Of a stretch of 7,676 bases of DNA, positions 1 to 5,359 are shown piece after piece (the first letter of the stretch is position 1; each line of letters starts with the position of its first letter). Position numbers and translations under genes: made by a program. Source of the stretch: Candidatus Pelearchaeum sp. (lineage in GTDB: Archaea > Thermoproteota > Nitrososphaeria_A > Caldarchaeales > Caldarchaeaceae); contig WAQC01000118.1 of assembly GCA_015520425.1 (NCBI GenBank), positions 1 to 7,676 of the forward strand, in the 5' to 3' direction. Under the pieces are notes generated by a model, which was not told where the DNA came from, did no database searches, and worked only from the letters and a program-made list of their open reading frames with translations.

Positions 1-25
1 AGCGTCAGATGTGTATAAGAGACAG
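1..25 (+). other. Nextera (Tn5 transposase) Read-1 adapter remnant, sequencing artefact
   Basis: The first 25 bases equal the last 25 bases of the Illumina Nextera Read-1 transposase adapter. They include the complete 19-bp Tn5 mosaic end AGATGTGTATAAGAGACAG at 7-25. This is seen directly and matches a well-known synthetic sequence. It means the assembly was not fully trimmed and that this window begins at a contig end. It is not evidence of a Tn5 element in the organism. An ATG at 11 lies inside the adapter, so any reading frame starting there is partly synthetic. Confidence 0.97.
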
Positions 26-238
26 ATGCGTGTTATCGCTGTAGAATTGACTGAATATGCTGGGCTTAGACGACTAGAAATCGGCTGCCCTGATAAACCC
101 CTACTCTCATTTGAAGCCGAGGTAGGCGACTTGGTGGAGTCGGAGTTTATGAACGGTGTTCTCGTGCTGAAGTTTAAAAAGGGCATGGTGATGATAGACC
201 TGCGGCTTGACGAGCTGCGAGACCTAGTGGGAGACTAG
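26..238 (+). CDS. Small protein of unknown function, possibly 5'-truncated at contig end
   Basis: An open frame of 70 codons plus TAG runs from the ATG immediately after the adapter. The product is small and acidic, with alternating hydrophobic and charged stretches suggesting mainly beta structure, and a charged C-terminal helix (around DLRLDELRDLVGD). No catalytic motif, signal peptide or membrane segment is visible, and I do not recognise the family. Genomic sequence starts at base 26, so no upstream ribosome site or promoter can be seen. The ATG at 26 may be the true start or merely an internal Met of a longer gene. The five residues encoded by the adapter ahead of it (MYKRQ) are artefactual. 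The stop codon overlaps the stop of the convergent CBS-domain gene. The open frame up to an overlapping convergent stop argues for a real gene, but the product is uncharacterised. Confidence 0.6.
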   Translation: MRVIAVELTEYAGLRRLEIGCPDKPLLSFEAEVGDLVESEFMNGVLVLKFKKGMVMIDLRLDELRDLVGD

Positions 239-1167
239 GACAAGTCTATGGGAAGTTTTCCCAGTAAGAATGGTTTTATCACAGCATCCCAGGGTGTGAG
301 TATCATGTCAGTATCCTCAACAAAGAGACAGCCTGCTGGGCTCCTATAAATCTCCCCCCACGTCTCCGCAACATCCATACCTATTTCAGCTACACCTACC
401 TCAACCATGGGCAGCTCTTCCACTGGTCTAGAGAAGAACTCCTCAGGAGTGTCGCGCATCGCAGCTAGATTCTCATTACTAAACGCATATTGTATAACCC
501 CCATATCGTTTATTACACGCCTCTCATCCCCGTCCTCATATATAACGCGCCTAACGCCTCGTGTAAGCATTAGGTCAATAACGTCCAGCAGTGTGGCGTC
601 TCTGGAAACCCGAATAACAGCCCTTGAAGCCACTTCGCCAGTCTTTACACCCGTGTCAATAAGCTGCGAATACGCGTACCTAACTATGTCGCGTAGGGAG
701 ATTATGCCGACGAGGGAATCCTCCTGAAGTAGGCACACGTTCCCGAACTTCGTGTAGAACATGTAGTTAAGTATGTTGCTTACCGATAGGTCGTAGAGTG
801 GGAGCGCCACATCACGGCGTAGAACTAGCTCAGGGTTATTCTTGGGTGTGCAGCGTAAAAGCGACGCCACACCCTCATTGCTGGCTCTCCTTAGAAACTT
901 AATAATCTCATAAGACGTAACCACGCCAGCGAAGCCCCAATCCCCAGCTACTGGGATACAGTCAACGCCTTTAAACGCCATGAGCATACCCGACATTATT
1001 ATAGGGTCGTTCTCCGTTATCCGAGTGTTGTCAGGCCTGAAAATCCAGGGAAACCTCTGCAAAATTGGTATGGACTCTACACTATCGTTATAAGAATCTC
1101 CAAACGAAGCCACACCTATACTGACAGAGCCCCCAACATTACGCTCTAAAGGAATGAAGTAGGTCAT
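235..1167 (-). CDS. CBS-domain protein with four predicted CBS motifs
   Basis: This 310-aa soluble protein appears to be built almost entirely of CBS motifs: about residues 47-93, 118-166, 179-230 and 248-302. The pattern is clearest in the second (LVGIISLRDIVRYA near 152-165) and in the first (FAGVVTSYEIIKFL near 79-92). The fourth is degenerate. CBS pairs form Bateman modules that usually bind adenine nucleotides or SAM and regulate attached or partner proteins. No catalytic, DNA-binding or transporter domain is fused here, so it is probably a stand-alone sensor, with ligand and partner unknown. The N-terminal ~45 residues match nothing I recognise. The start is ATG at 1167: a TATA-like GTTTAAAATT is centred about 26 nt upstream, which would make the mRNA leaderless or nearly so. 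The gene is convergent with, and overlaps by 4 nt, the small gene at the contig end. It is divergent from the CheF-like gene. Confidence 0.85.
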   Translation of the reverse strand: MTYFIPLERNVGGSVSIGVASFGDSYNDSVESIPILQRFPWIFRPDNTRITENDPIIMSGMLMAFKGVDCIPVAGDWGFAGVVTSYEIIKFLRRASNEGVASLLRCTPKNNPELVLRRDVALPLYDLSVSNILNYMFYTKFGNVCLLQEDSLVGIISLRDIVRYAYSQLIDTGVKTGEVASRAVIRVSRDATLLDVIDLMLTRGVRRVIYEDGDERRVINDMGVIQYAFSNENLAAMRDTPEEFFSRPVEELPMVEVGVAEIGMDVAETWGEIYRSPAGCLFVEDTDMILTPWDAVIKPFLLGKLPIDLS

Positions 1168-1188
1168 GGCTAGACTTTATGCCTAAAG

Positions 1189-1198
1189 AATTTTAAAC
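1189..1198 (-). promoter_or_regulatory. TATA box of the CBS-domain gene (leaderless promoter)
   Basis: On the minus strand the sequence GTTTAAAATT is centred 26-27 nt upstream of the ATG at 1167. Archaeal transcription normally starts about 25-27 nt downstream of the TATA centre, so the transcript would begin at or within a base or two of the start codon. There is no purine-rich ribosome site in front of this ATG, which fits leaderless initiation. Confidence 0.6.
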
Positions 1199-1283
1199 AT
1201 CGTTCAACACTTCTTGCTAAAATTCAAGTATGGACGTTAAAGTTTTAGGATAGACGCAAAACTACACAACTGGAGGCCATATT

Positions 1284-1293
1284 CTTTTTAAAT
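1284..1293 (+). promoter_or_regulatory. Candidate TATA box for the CheF-like gene
   Basis: CTTTTTAAAT lies in the divergent intergenic region 1168-1388 and resembles the crenarchaeal TATA consensus. It predicts a transcription start near 1315 and a 5' leader of roughly 75 nt. The rest of the 221-bp intergenic stretch is AT-rich. It holds the minus-strand promoter of the CBS gene and shows no other gene. Confidence 0.4.
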
Positions 1294-1373
1294 TTTCCCA
1301 AACCCTAAACCGTCAAAGTGGAAAAAATGATGCTAAAAAGAGTGAAAATAACTTTAGCCTCACTGAAAAATAG

Positions 1374-1380
1374 GGGGTGA
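1374..1380 (+). promoter_or_regulatory. Shine-Dalgarno site of the CheF-like gene
   Basis: GGGGTGA, 8 nt before the ATG at 1389, contains the GGTGA core complementary to the archaeal 16S rRNA tail. It supports this start and contrasts with the leaderless-looking CBS gene on the other strand. Confidence 0.65.
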
Positions 1381-1388
1381 AATAAGGT

Positions 1389-1913
1389 ATGGGTGAGTCT
1401 AATGGTGTTATATTTGAGTCTGTCATGCTAACAGCGCTGGGTCCATGGGATTTTGACCCGTTTCATTTTGACTGGCGCATGGCTACGATACGCGTGAATT
1501 GGCAGGGGATATACATAGTTAGGGGAGTAACGTACTTGGTTAGGTTCTCCTCTATAGATAAGATGGATAGCTCTGACTGTGATGCGGGGACTATAGTAAG
1601 GCTGAGGCTGAAGAAGACTAGGCGCGCTCTCTTCCTGCTATCCCCCAGCGAGACGGCGACGCAGCTTCGCAACATCGTGGGGACTATGATGAAGGAGCGG
1701 CTGGGTATAGAGGAGGTGGACCTAAAGATACTCGCCCTCCTAAGCTCTGGTGTTAGGGATGAAGCCAGCCTAAAGGCGGCACTGGGCGAGGAGATAATGC
1801 AGAGGATAAACCAGATGAAGGAAGCAGGTCTCCTGGACAGCTCCCTAAAGCCCACCCAAGCACTAGCCAAGAAGCTAGCCGAGACAATGACAGGCAGCTG
1901 GACAAAAGCCTAA
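1389..1913 (+). CDS. PH-like domain plus winged-helix protein, resembles CheF (DUF439) architecture
   Basis: A 174-aa soluble protein. Residues ~5-104 show short alternating strands followed by a helix (SETATQLRNIVGTMMKERLG, ~87-106), the layout of a PH-like barrel. Residues ~108-166 look like a winged helix: a first helix around DLKILALLSSGV, then DEASLKAALG, a recognition-like helix EEIMQRINQMKEAGLL, and a closing LKPTQALAKKLAE segment. That order recalls archaeal CheF (CheF-arch, DUF439), which links the chemotaxis relay to the archaellum motor. The resemblance is judged by eye, and the protein is shorter than typical CheF. No cheY, cheA or archaellum genes are present in this window, so a taxis role is not supported by context; it could equally be a transcriptional or scaffold protein. 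The start is supported by a good ribosome site. The downstream neighbour is tRNA-Lys on the same strand. Confidence 0.6.
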   Translation: MGESNGVIFESVMLTALGPWDFDPFHFDWRMATIRVNWQGIYIVRGVTYLVRFSSIDKMDSSDCDAGTIVRLRLKKTRRALFLLSPSETATQLRNIVGTMMKERLGIEEVDLKILALLSSGVRDEASLKAALGEEIMQRINQMKEAGLLDSSLKPTQALAKKLAETMTGSWTKA

Positions 1914-1936
1914 AGAACCCCATCCCTCCCCAATTA

Positions 1937-1944
1937 TTATAAAA
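1937..1944 (+). promoter_or_regulatory. Candidate TATA box for tRNA-Lys
   Basis: TTATAAAA sits in a short AT-rich patch just after the CheF-like gene, 49 nt before the tRNA. It predicts a start near 1967 and a ~26-nt leader to be removed by RNase P. A second candidate, GTTTATTA at 1959-1966, would start transcription within a few bases of the tRNA 5' end. I cannot tell which is used. Confidence 0.45.
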
Positions 1945-1992
1945 ACCGCGCCGCTTACGTTTATTACATCCTATTCCAGCGAAAAACGCCGA

Positions 1993-2092
1993 GGGCCCAT
2001 AGCTCAGTCAGGTAGAGCGGCCGGCTCTTAACCGGCAGGTCGAGAGCCTCTGAGAGGAGGGGGCCGATAGGGTTCAAATCCCTCTGGGCCCG
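1993..2092 (+). tRNA. tRNA-Lys (anticodon CTT) with a 26-nt non-canonical intron in the T stem
   Basis: The acceptor stem GGGCCCA (1993-1999) pairs perfectly with TGGGCCC (2085-2091), followed by discriminator G2092; CCA is not encoded. The D stem is GCTC/GAGC around the loop AGTCAGGTA. The anticodon stem is GCCGG/CCGGC (2020-2024 and 2032-2036) with loop CTCTTAA, giving anticodon CTT at 2027-2029, which reads AAG Lys. After AGGTC the T stem is interrupted. Removing 2045-2070 joins GAG (2042-2044) to GG (2071-2072) and makes GAGGG, which pairs with CCCTC (2080-2084) around TTCAAAT (2073-2079). The mature tRNA is then 74 nt with every arm paired and a normal 5-nt variable loop. Simple cloverleaf scanners may miss the gene or mis-score it. 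It lies between the CheF-like gene and cdc48. Confidence 0.93.
2045..2070 (+). other. tRNA-Lys intron, position 51/52, with bulge-helix-bulge signal
   Basis: The intron ends are inferred from the cloverleaf and from a bulge-helix-bulge (BHB) splicing motif. Exon GTCG (2039-2042) pairs with intron CGAT (2065-2068; G-U, U-A, C-G, G-C). This leaves 3-nt bulges AGA (2043-2045) and AGG (2069-2071). Cutting after the second base of each bulge removes exactly 2045-2070 and restores a perfect T stem. Inside, GCC (2046-2048) can pair with GGC (2062-2064), closing an inner helix. Shifted 26-nt alternatives give the same mature tRNA. Such BHB introns outside position 37/38 are known in Thermoproteota and are removed by their heterotetrameric splicing endonuclease. 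The outer helix is weak, i.e. a relaxed BHB. Confidence 0.85.
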
Positions 2093-2096
2093 CTGT

Positions 2097-2131
2097 GGCC
2101 TGGGGGCTCTTGGGGTGCTGCCCCCTGGGCC
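2097..2131 (+). repeat. GC-rich inverted repeat between tRNA-Lys and cdc48
   Basis: GGCC-T-GGGGGC (2097-2107) faces GCCCCC-TG-GGCC (2120-2131). This gives ten Watson-Crick pairs plus a possible G-T pair, with one bulged T and a 12-nt loop. It begins 5 nt after the tRNA discriminator base and ends just before an AT-rich patch. It could aid tRNA 3' processing, act as part of a terminator (a T5 run lies at 2167-2171), or separate the tRNA and cdc48 transcripts. The role is inferred only. Confidence 0.55.
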
Positions 2132-2132
2132 C

Positions 2133-2142
2133 ATAATATTTA
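2133..2142 (+). promoter_or_regulatory. Candidate cdc48 promoter (TATA-like)
   Basis: ATAATATTTA directly follows the GC-rich hairpin. Transcription would start around 2160-2166. That is downstream of the GTG at 2152 but upstream of the ATG at 2197, so this box favours the later start codon. A second AT-rich patch at 2161-2172 (ATTAGATTTTTA) could instead give a nearly leaderless mRNA starting at 2197. Confidence 0.4.
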
Positions 2143-2196
2143 CCCATAGCAGTGGCTGAGATTAGATTTTTACCTAGCTGGGCCTGTCATGATGGT

Positions 2197-4398
2197 ATGA
2201 GTGGTAGCGGTTCTGTTGTTCTTAGGGTTGCTGAGGCTCATCCCCGCGACGTTGGTCGGGGTGTTGCTGTTGTTGATTCTAAGGTAGTTAATGAGATGGG
2301 GTGGCGCGCTGGTGATGTTATTGAGATTTCGGGGAAGAAGCGTTCTCACGCTCTCCTATGGCCGAGTAGGCGCGAAGATTATGGTAAAGGTATCATAAGG
2401 ATAGACAGTCATATACGTAATAACGTAGGAGCGTCAATAGGTGATAAGGTAACAATAAGGAAGACTACTGCGAAGACCGCTGAGAAGATAACGCTAGCCC
2501 CTACTGAGCCGCTGAGAATAATCGGCGGTGAAGAATACCTGAGCCAGCTCCTTGAGGGGCGTGTAGTAACGCGCGGCGACACAATAGCCATTAACATAAT
2601 GGGCAGGAGGATAGACCTAGTGGTAACCTCAACCACGCCAGCCGCGAATGCTGTGATAGTGACAAGCGACACGCAGATAGTCTTGAGTGAAGAAGCGCCC
2701 AAAGCTGTCCCAACAGCTATACCGCGTGTAAGCTACGAGGACATAGGCGGCCTGCGTAACGAGATACAGAAGATACGCGAGATGATAGAGCTTCCGCTGA
2801 AGTATCCTGAGCTTTTTGAACGACTGGGCGTTGAGGCACCCAAGGGCGTCCTCCTCTACGGGCCGCCTGGAACTGGGAAGACTCTCCTAGCAAAGGCCGT
2901 GGCTAACGAGACGAATGCCAACTTCTACTCCATAAGCGGCCCTGAGATAATGAGCAAATACTATGGCGAGAGTGAGGAGAAGCTCCGCGAGATATTCAAG
3001 AAGGCCCAGGAGACTGCGCCGAGTATCATATTCATAGACGAGCTGGACTCAATAGCGCCGAAGCGTGAGGAAGTTACTGGCGAGGTTGAGAAGCGTGTTG
3101 TGGCGCAGCTCCTCGCTCTAATGGACGGGCTGGAGCCGCGCGGTAGGGTGGTGGTAATAGGCGCTACGAATAGGCCTAATGCTCTTGACCCAGCCCTTAG
3201 AAGGCCTGGGAGGTTTGACCGCGAAATAGAGATAGGAATACCAGATAGGGAGGGGCGGCTTGAGATACTCCAGATACACACACGCGGCGTGCCGCTTGCC
3301 GAGGATGTGGATTTGGAGAAGATAGCAGACGTTACTCACGGTTTTGTTGGTGCTGATTTGGAGGTTTTGGTTAAGGAGGCTGCGATGAGGGCGCTTAGGA
3401 GAATCCTGCCAGACATAGACTTTGAGCAGGAGAGCATCCCCGCGGAGGTGCTGAATAAGCTGAAGGTCACGATGCGCGACTTTGAGGATGCGCTCAAGGA
3501 GGTTCACCCGTCAGCCATGCGCGAGGTCTTGGTGGAGGTCCCGAATGTGCGCTGGGATGATGTGGGAGACCTTGAGGATGTTAAGCGCGAGCTCCGCGAG
3601 GCTGTTGAGTGGCCCCTAAAGTATCGTGATGTCTATGCCTACGCTGACGCCAAGCCGCCTAAGGGTATATTGCTCTACGGCCCTCCAGGCACGGGTAAGA
3701 CTCTCCTCGCCAAAGCCGTAGCTACTGAGAGTCAAGCTAATTTCATAAGCGTCAAAGGCCCTGAGCTCCTCTCCAAGTGGGTTGGGGAGTCTGAGAAAGC
3801 TGTGCGCGAGATATTCAGGAAGGCGCGGCAAGCGGCGCCATGCGTAGTTTTCCTAGACGAGATAGACGCCCTAGCGCCTAGACGCGGAGGCGGCCTAGGA
3901 GACTCGCATGTAACCGAGCGCGTGGTGAGCCAGCTCCTTACAGAGATGGACGGGCTTGAGGAGCTTAAGGATGTAGTAGTTATAGCCGCCACCAACAGGC
4001 CTGATATTCTAGACCCAGCCCTCCTGAGGCCTGGTAGGTTTGATAAGCTTCTCTACGTCCCTCTACCCAATAGGGAGGCGCGTAAAGAGATTCTAAAGAT
4101 ACATACGCGCAAGAAGCCTCTTGCTGATGATGTGAGCCTAGACCTGCTTGCCGACATGACCGAGGGATATACTGGCGCAGACCTGGCTAACCTGTGTAGC
4201 ACAGCTTCAGTCATAGCAATCCGCGAGTATGTTAGCAAGCATAAGGACGAGGAGGATGCTAGGAAAAATGTCAAGGAGCTTAAGGTAACGATGGAGCATT
4301 TCAGGCGAGCCATGGAGAGCGTTAAGCCGCTCCCCAAGCAGGAGCTCAGGCAGTATGAGGCGTCGTTTGAACGTTTCAGAAGCGCTGCCGCAGTCTAA
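2197..4398 (+). CDS. cdc48: Cdc48/VAT (p97-type) AAA+ ATPase
   Basis: A hexameric AAA+ unfoldase that pulls substrate proteins through its pore for degradation or remodelling in the cytosol. The 733-aa reading has the full family layout: a Cdc48 N domain (~1-175; double-psi barrel with LRVAEA and GKGIIRID motifs), then ATPase modules D1 (~179-440) and D2 (~449-700). D1 has Walker A GPPGTGKT at 222-229, Walker B IIFIDELD with D281/E282, pore loop KYYG at 254-257, and arginine fingers R336/R339. D2 has Walker A from 495, D554/E555, pore loop KWVG at 527-530, and R611/R614. All key residues are intact. The start is chosen at ATG 2197 because MSGSGSVVLRVAEA aligns with the N-terminus of archaeal VAT. 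A longer GTG frame from 2152 adds 15 atypical residues and lacks promoter support. The C-terminus (FRSAAAV) has no hydrophobic-Tyr-X proteasome-docking tail. The membrane protease gene follows 18 nt downstream. Confidence 0.96.
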   Translation: MSGSGSVVLRVAEAHPRDVGRGVAVVDSKVVNEMGWRAGDVIEISGKKRSHALLWPSRREDYGKGIIRIDSHIRNNVGASIGDKVTIRKTTAKTAEKITLAPTEPLRIIGGEEYLSQLLEGRVVTRGDTIAINIMGRRIDLVVTSTTPAANAVIVTSDTQIVLSEEAPKAVPTAIPRVSYEDIGGLRNEIQKIREMIELPLKYPELFERLGVEAPKGVLLYGPPGTGKTLLAKAVANETNANFYSISGPEIMSKYYGESEEKLREIFKKAQETAPSIIFIDELDSIAPKREEVTGEVEKRVVAQLLALMDGLEPRGRVVVIGATNRPNALDPALRRPGRFDREIEIGIPDREGRLEILQIHTRGVPLAEDVDLEKIADVTHGFVGADLEVLVKEAAMRALRRILPDIDFEQESIPAEVLNKLKVTMRDFEDALKEVHPSAMREVLVEVPNVRWDDVGDLEDVKRELREAVEWPLKYRDVYAYADAKPPKGILLYGPPGTGKTLLAKAVATESQANFISVKGPELLSKWVGESEKAVREIFRKARQAAPCVVFLDEIDALAPRRGGGLGDSHVTERVVSQLLTEMDGLEELKDVVVIAATNRPDILDPALLRPGRFDKLLYVPLPNREARKEILKIHTRKKPLADDVSLDLLADMTEGYTGADLANLCSTASVIAIREYVSKHKDEEDARKNVKELKVTMEHFRRAMESVKPLPKQELRQYEASFERFRSAAAV

Positions 4399-4403
4399 GC
4401 TGG

Positions 4404-4410
4404 GCGGTGG
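4404..4410 (+). promoter_or_regulatory. Shine-Dalgarno site of the membrane protease gene
   Basis: GCGGTGG lies in the 18-nt gap after the cdc48 stop and 6 nt before the ATG at 4417. The gap leaves no room for a separate promoter, so the protease is probably translated from the cdc48 mRNA. Confidence 0.65.
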
Positions 4411-4416
4411 TTACAC

Positions 4417-5298
4417 ATGGTTAACGACGCTGGGGTTGGTGTAGGGCTGGACCTAGGGATACTATTCTGGTTCGTGATACTGATGCTCTTCATCTACCCC
4501 CAGCTCAGACACCGCATACTAGAGAACGAGAGGCTAAAACTAATACAGCGGATAGAAGCCAAGACAGGCTCGCGCGTAGTTACGATGATTCACAGACAGG
4601 AGAGGATAACGTTCTTCGGCATACCCTTCTACCGCTACATAGATGTGGAGGACTCGGAACAAGTGCTACGCGCAATCAGGATGACGCCCCCGAACATGCC
4701 GCTCACGCTAGTCCTCCACACACCTGGGGGGCTGGTTCTGGCGGCGGCGCAGATAGCGCTCGCTCTAAAAGACCACCCAGCCAAGAAGACCGTCATAGTA
4801 CCGCACTACGCCATGAGCGGCGGCACGCTCATAGCGCTTGCGGCGGATGAAATAATCATGGATAGGCACGCTGTCCTAGGCCCAGTTGACCCGCAGTTGG
4901 GCGACCCGCGCGGCGGAGCCATGCCCGCCGCCTCTATCCTCAGGGTTGTGCAGGAGAAGGGTAGGGAGAGGGTTAGGGACGAGACTTTGATTAAGGCTGA
5001 CATAGCTGAGAAAGCCATACGCCAGATGGAGGAGCTGATAGTTGAGCTAACACGCGACAGGCTGGGCGAGGAGAGGGCGCGCGAGCTGGCCAAGATAATG
5101 GCCTCAGGAACATGGACACACGACTACCCACTGACCGTCAAACGGCTACAAGAGCTTGGGATAAACGTCAACACCCAAGTCCCCCAAGAAGTCTACCAGC
5201 TCATGAGCCTATACCCACAGCCAGCCCAGGCGAGGCCCTCGGTGGAGTTCGTCCCAGCCCCATACACACCGACCAGGCCCAGGCAGGCCTCTAGATAA
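4417..5298 (+). CDS. Membrane-anchored ClpP-fold serine protease, SDH (serine dehydrogenase proteinase) family
   Basis: A 293-aa protein. Residues ~11-30 (LDLGILFWFVILMLFIYPQL) form one N-terminal membrane helix. The Arg/Lys-rich stretch after it (RHRILENERLK) suggests the catalytic part faces the cytosol. A ClpP/crotonase-like domain (~45-260) carries HTPGG at 101-105 (oxyanion region), the putative nucleophile Ser134 in YAMSGGTLIALAADEI, and the family-typical LGPVDPQLGDP at 154-164. SDH-family proteins are the membrane-linked relatives of SppA and ClpP. The general base is not certain by eye; K181 and H151 are only candidates. The last ~30 residues are Pro-rich and probably disordered. The short gap and ribosome site place it in an operon with cdc48, consistent with membrane protein quality control. 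That functional coupling is inferred. A peptidase that does not use ATP itself could receive substrates from Cdc48. Confidence 0.87.
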   Translation: MVNDAGVGVGLDLGILFWFVILMLFIYPQLRHRILENERLKLIQRIEAKTGSRVVTMIHRQERITFFGIPFYRYIDVEDSEQVLRAIRMTPPNMPLTLVLHTPGGLVLAAAQIALALKDHPAKKTVIVPHYAMSGGTLIALAADEIIMDRHAVLGPVDPQLGDPRGGAMPAASILRVVQEKGRERVRDETLIKADIAEKAIRQMEELIVELTRDRLGEERARELAKIMASGTWTHDYPLTVKRLQELGINVNTQVPQEVYQLMSLYPQPAQARPSVEFVPAPYTPTRPRQASR

Positions 5299-5314
5299 AT
5301 GAAGGCTGGATGAA

Positions 5315-5322
5315 GCTTTAAG
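5315..5322 (+). promoter_or_regulatory. Candidate rpl12 promoter (TATA-like)
   Basis: GCTTTAAG lies in the 61-nt gap between the protease and rpl12, with a predicted start near 5345. This would let the highly expressed stalk-protein gene be transcribed apart from cdc48. A purine-rich GGAGGCAGGGAG follows at 5341-5352; its GGGAG (5348-5352) is 7 nt from the ATG at 5360 and is the likelier ribosome site. Confidence 0.4.
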
Positions 5323-5359
5323 AGGCAGCGCATACTGCAAGGAGGCAGGGAGCTTAGAG

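Noticed and set aside
7..25. Tn5/IS50 mosaic end as a genuine transposon boundary
   Set aside because: It is preceded by the adapter-specific bases AGCGTC and lies at the very end of the sequence, which is the signature of a library adapter, not of an integrated element.
407..727. 106-codon open frame on + antisense to the CBS-domain gene
   Set aside because: Its product is Ser/Thr/Ile-rich low-complexity sequence typical of the reverse strand of a real gene, with no start signals. The minus-strand CBS reading explains this DNA.
1327..1366. Possible C/D box guide RNA (ATGATGC at 1327-1333, CTGA at 1363-1366)
   Set aside because: The C box is imperfect, no internal D' box is found, and the flanks are A-runs that cannot pair into a terminal stem. 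AT-rich leader sequence explains it better.
1993..2092. Calling the tRNA-Lys a pseudogene because of its broken T arm
   Set aside because: All other arms pair perfectly. Removal of a 26-nt insert with a bulge-helix-bulge restores a perfect T stem, so an intron is the simpler explanation.
2081..2135. Direct repeat CTGGGCCC at the tRNA 3' end (2084-2091) and at 2125-2132 as an integrase attachment site
   Set aside because: The shared core is only 8 bp (10 of 11 with flanks) in very GC-rich sequence, the copies are 41 bp apart, and no integrase gene is present. The second copy is also explained as the right arm of the hairpin.
3319..3390. Patch of T-ending and TTG codons in cdc48 D1, unlike the flanking CTC/CTA/ATA-rich codons
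   Set aside because: Similar patches occur at 2205-2285 in cdc48 and near 7500-7560 in alaS, so this appears to be ordinary local variation. The protein sequence stays fully conserved, giving no sign of recombination.
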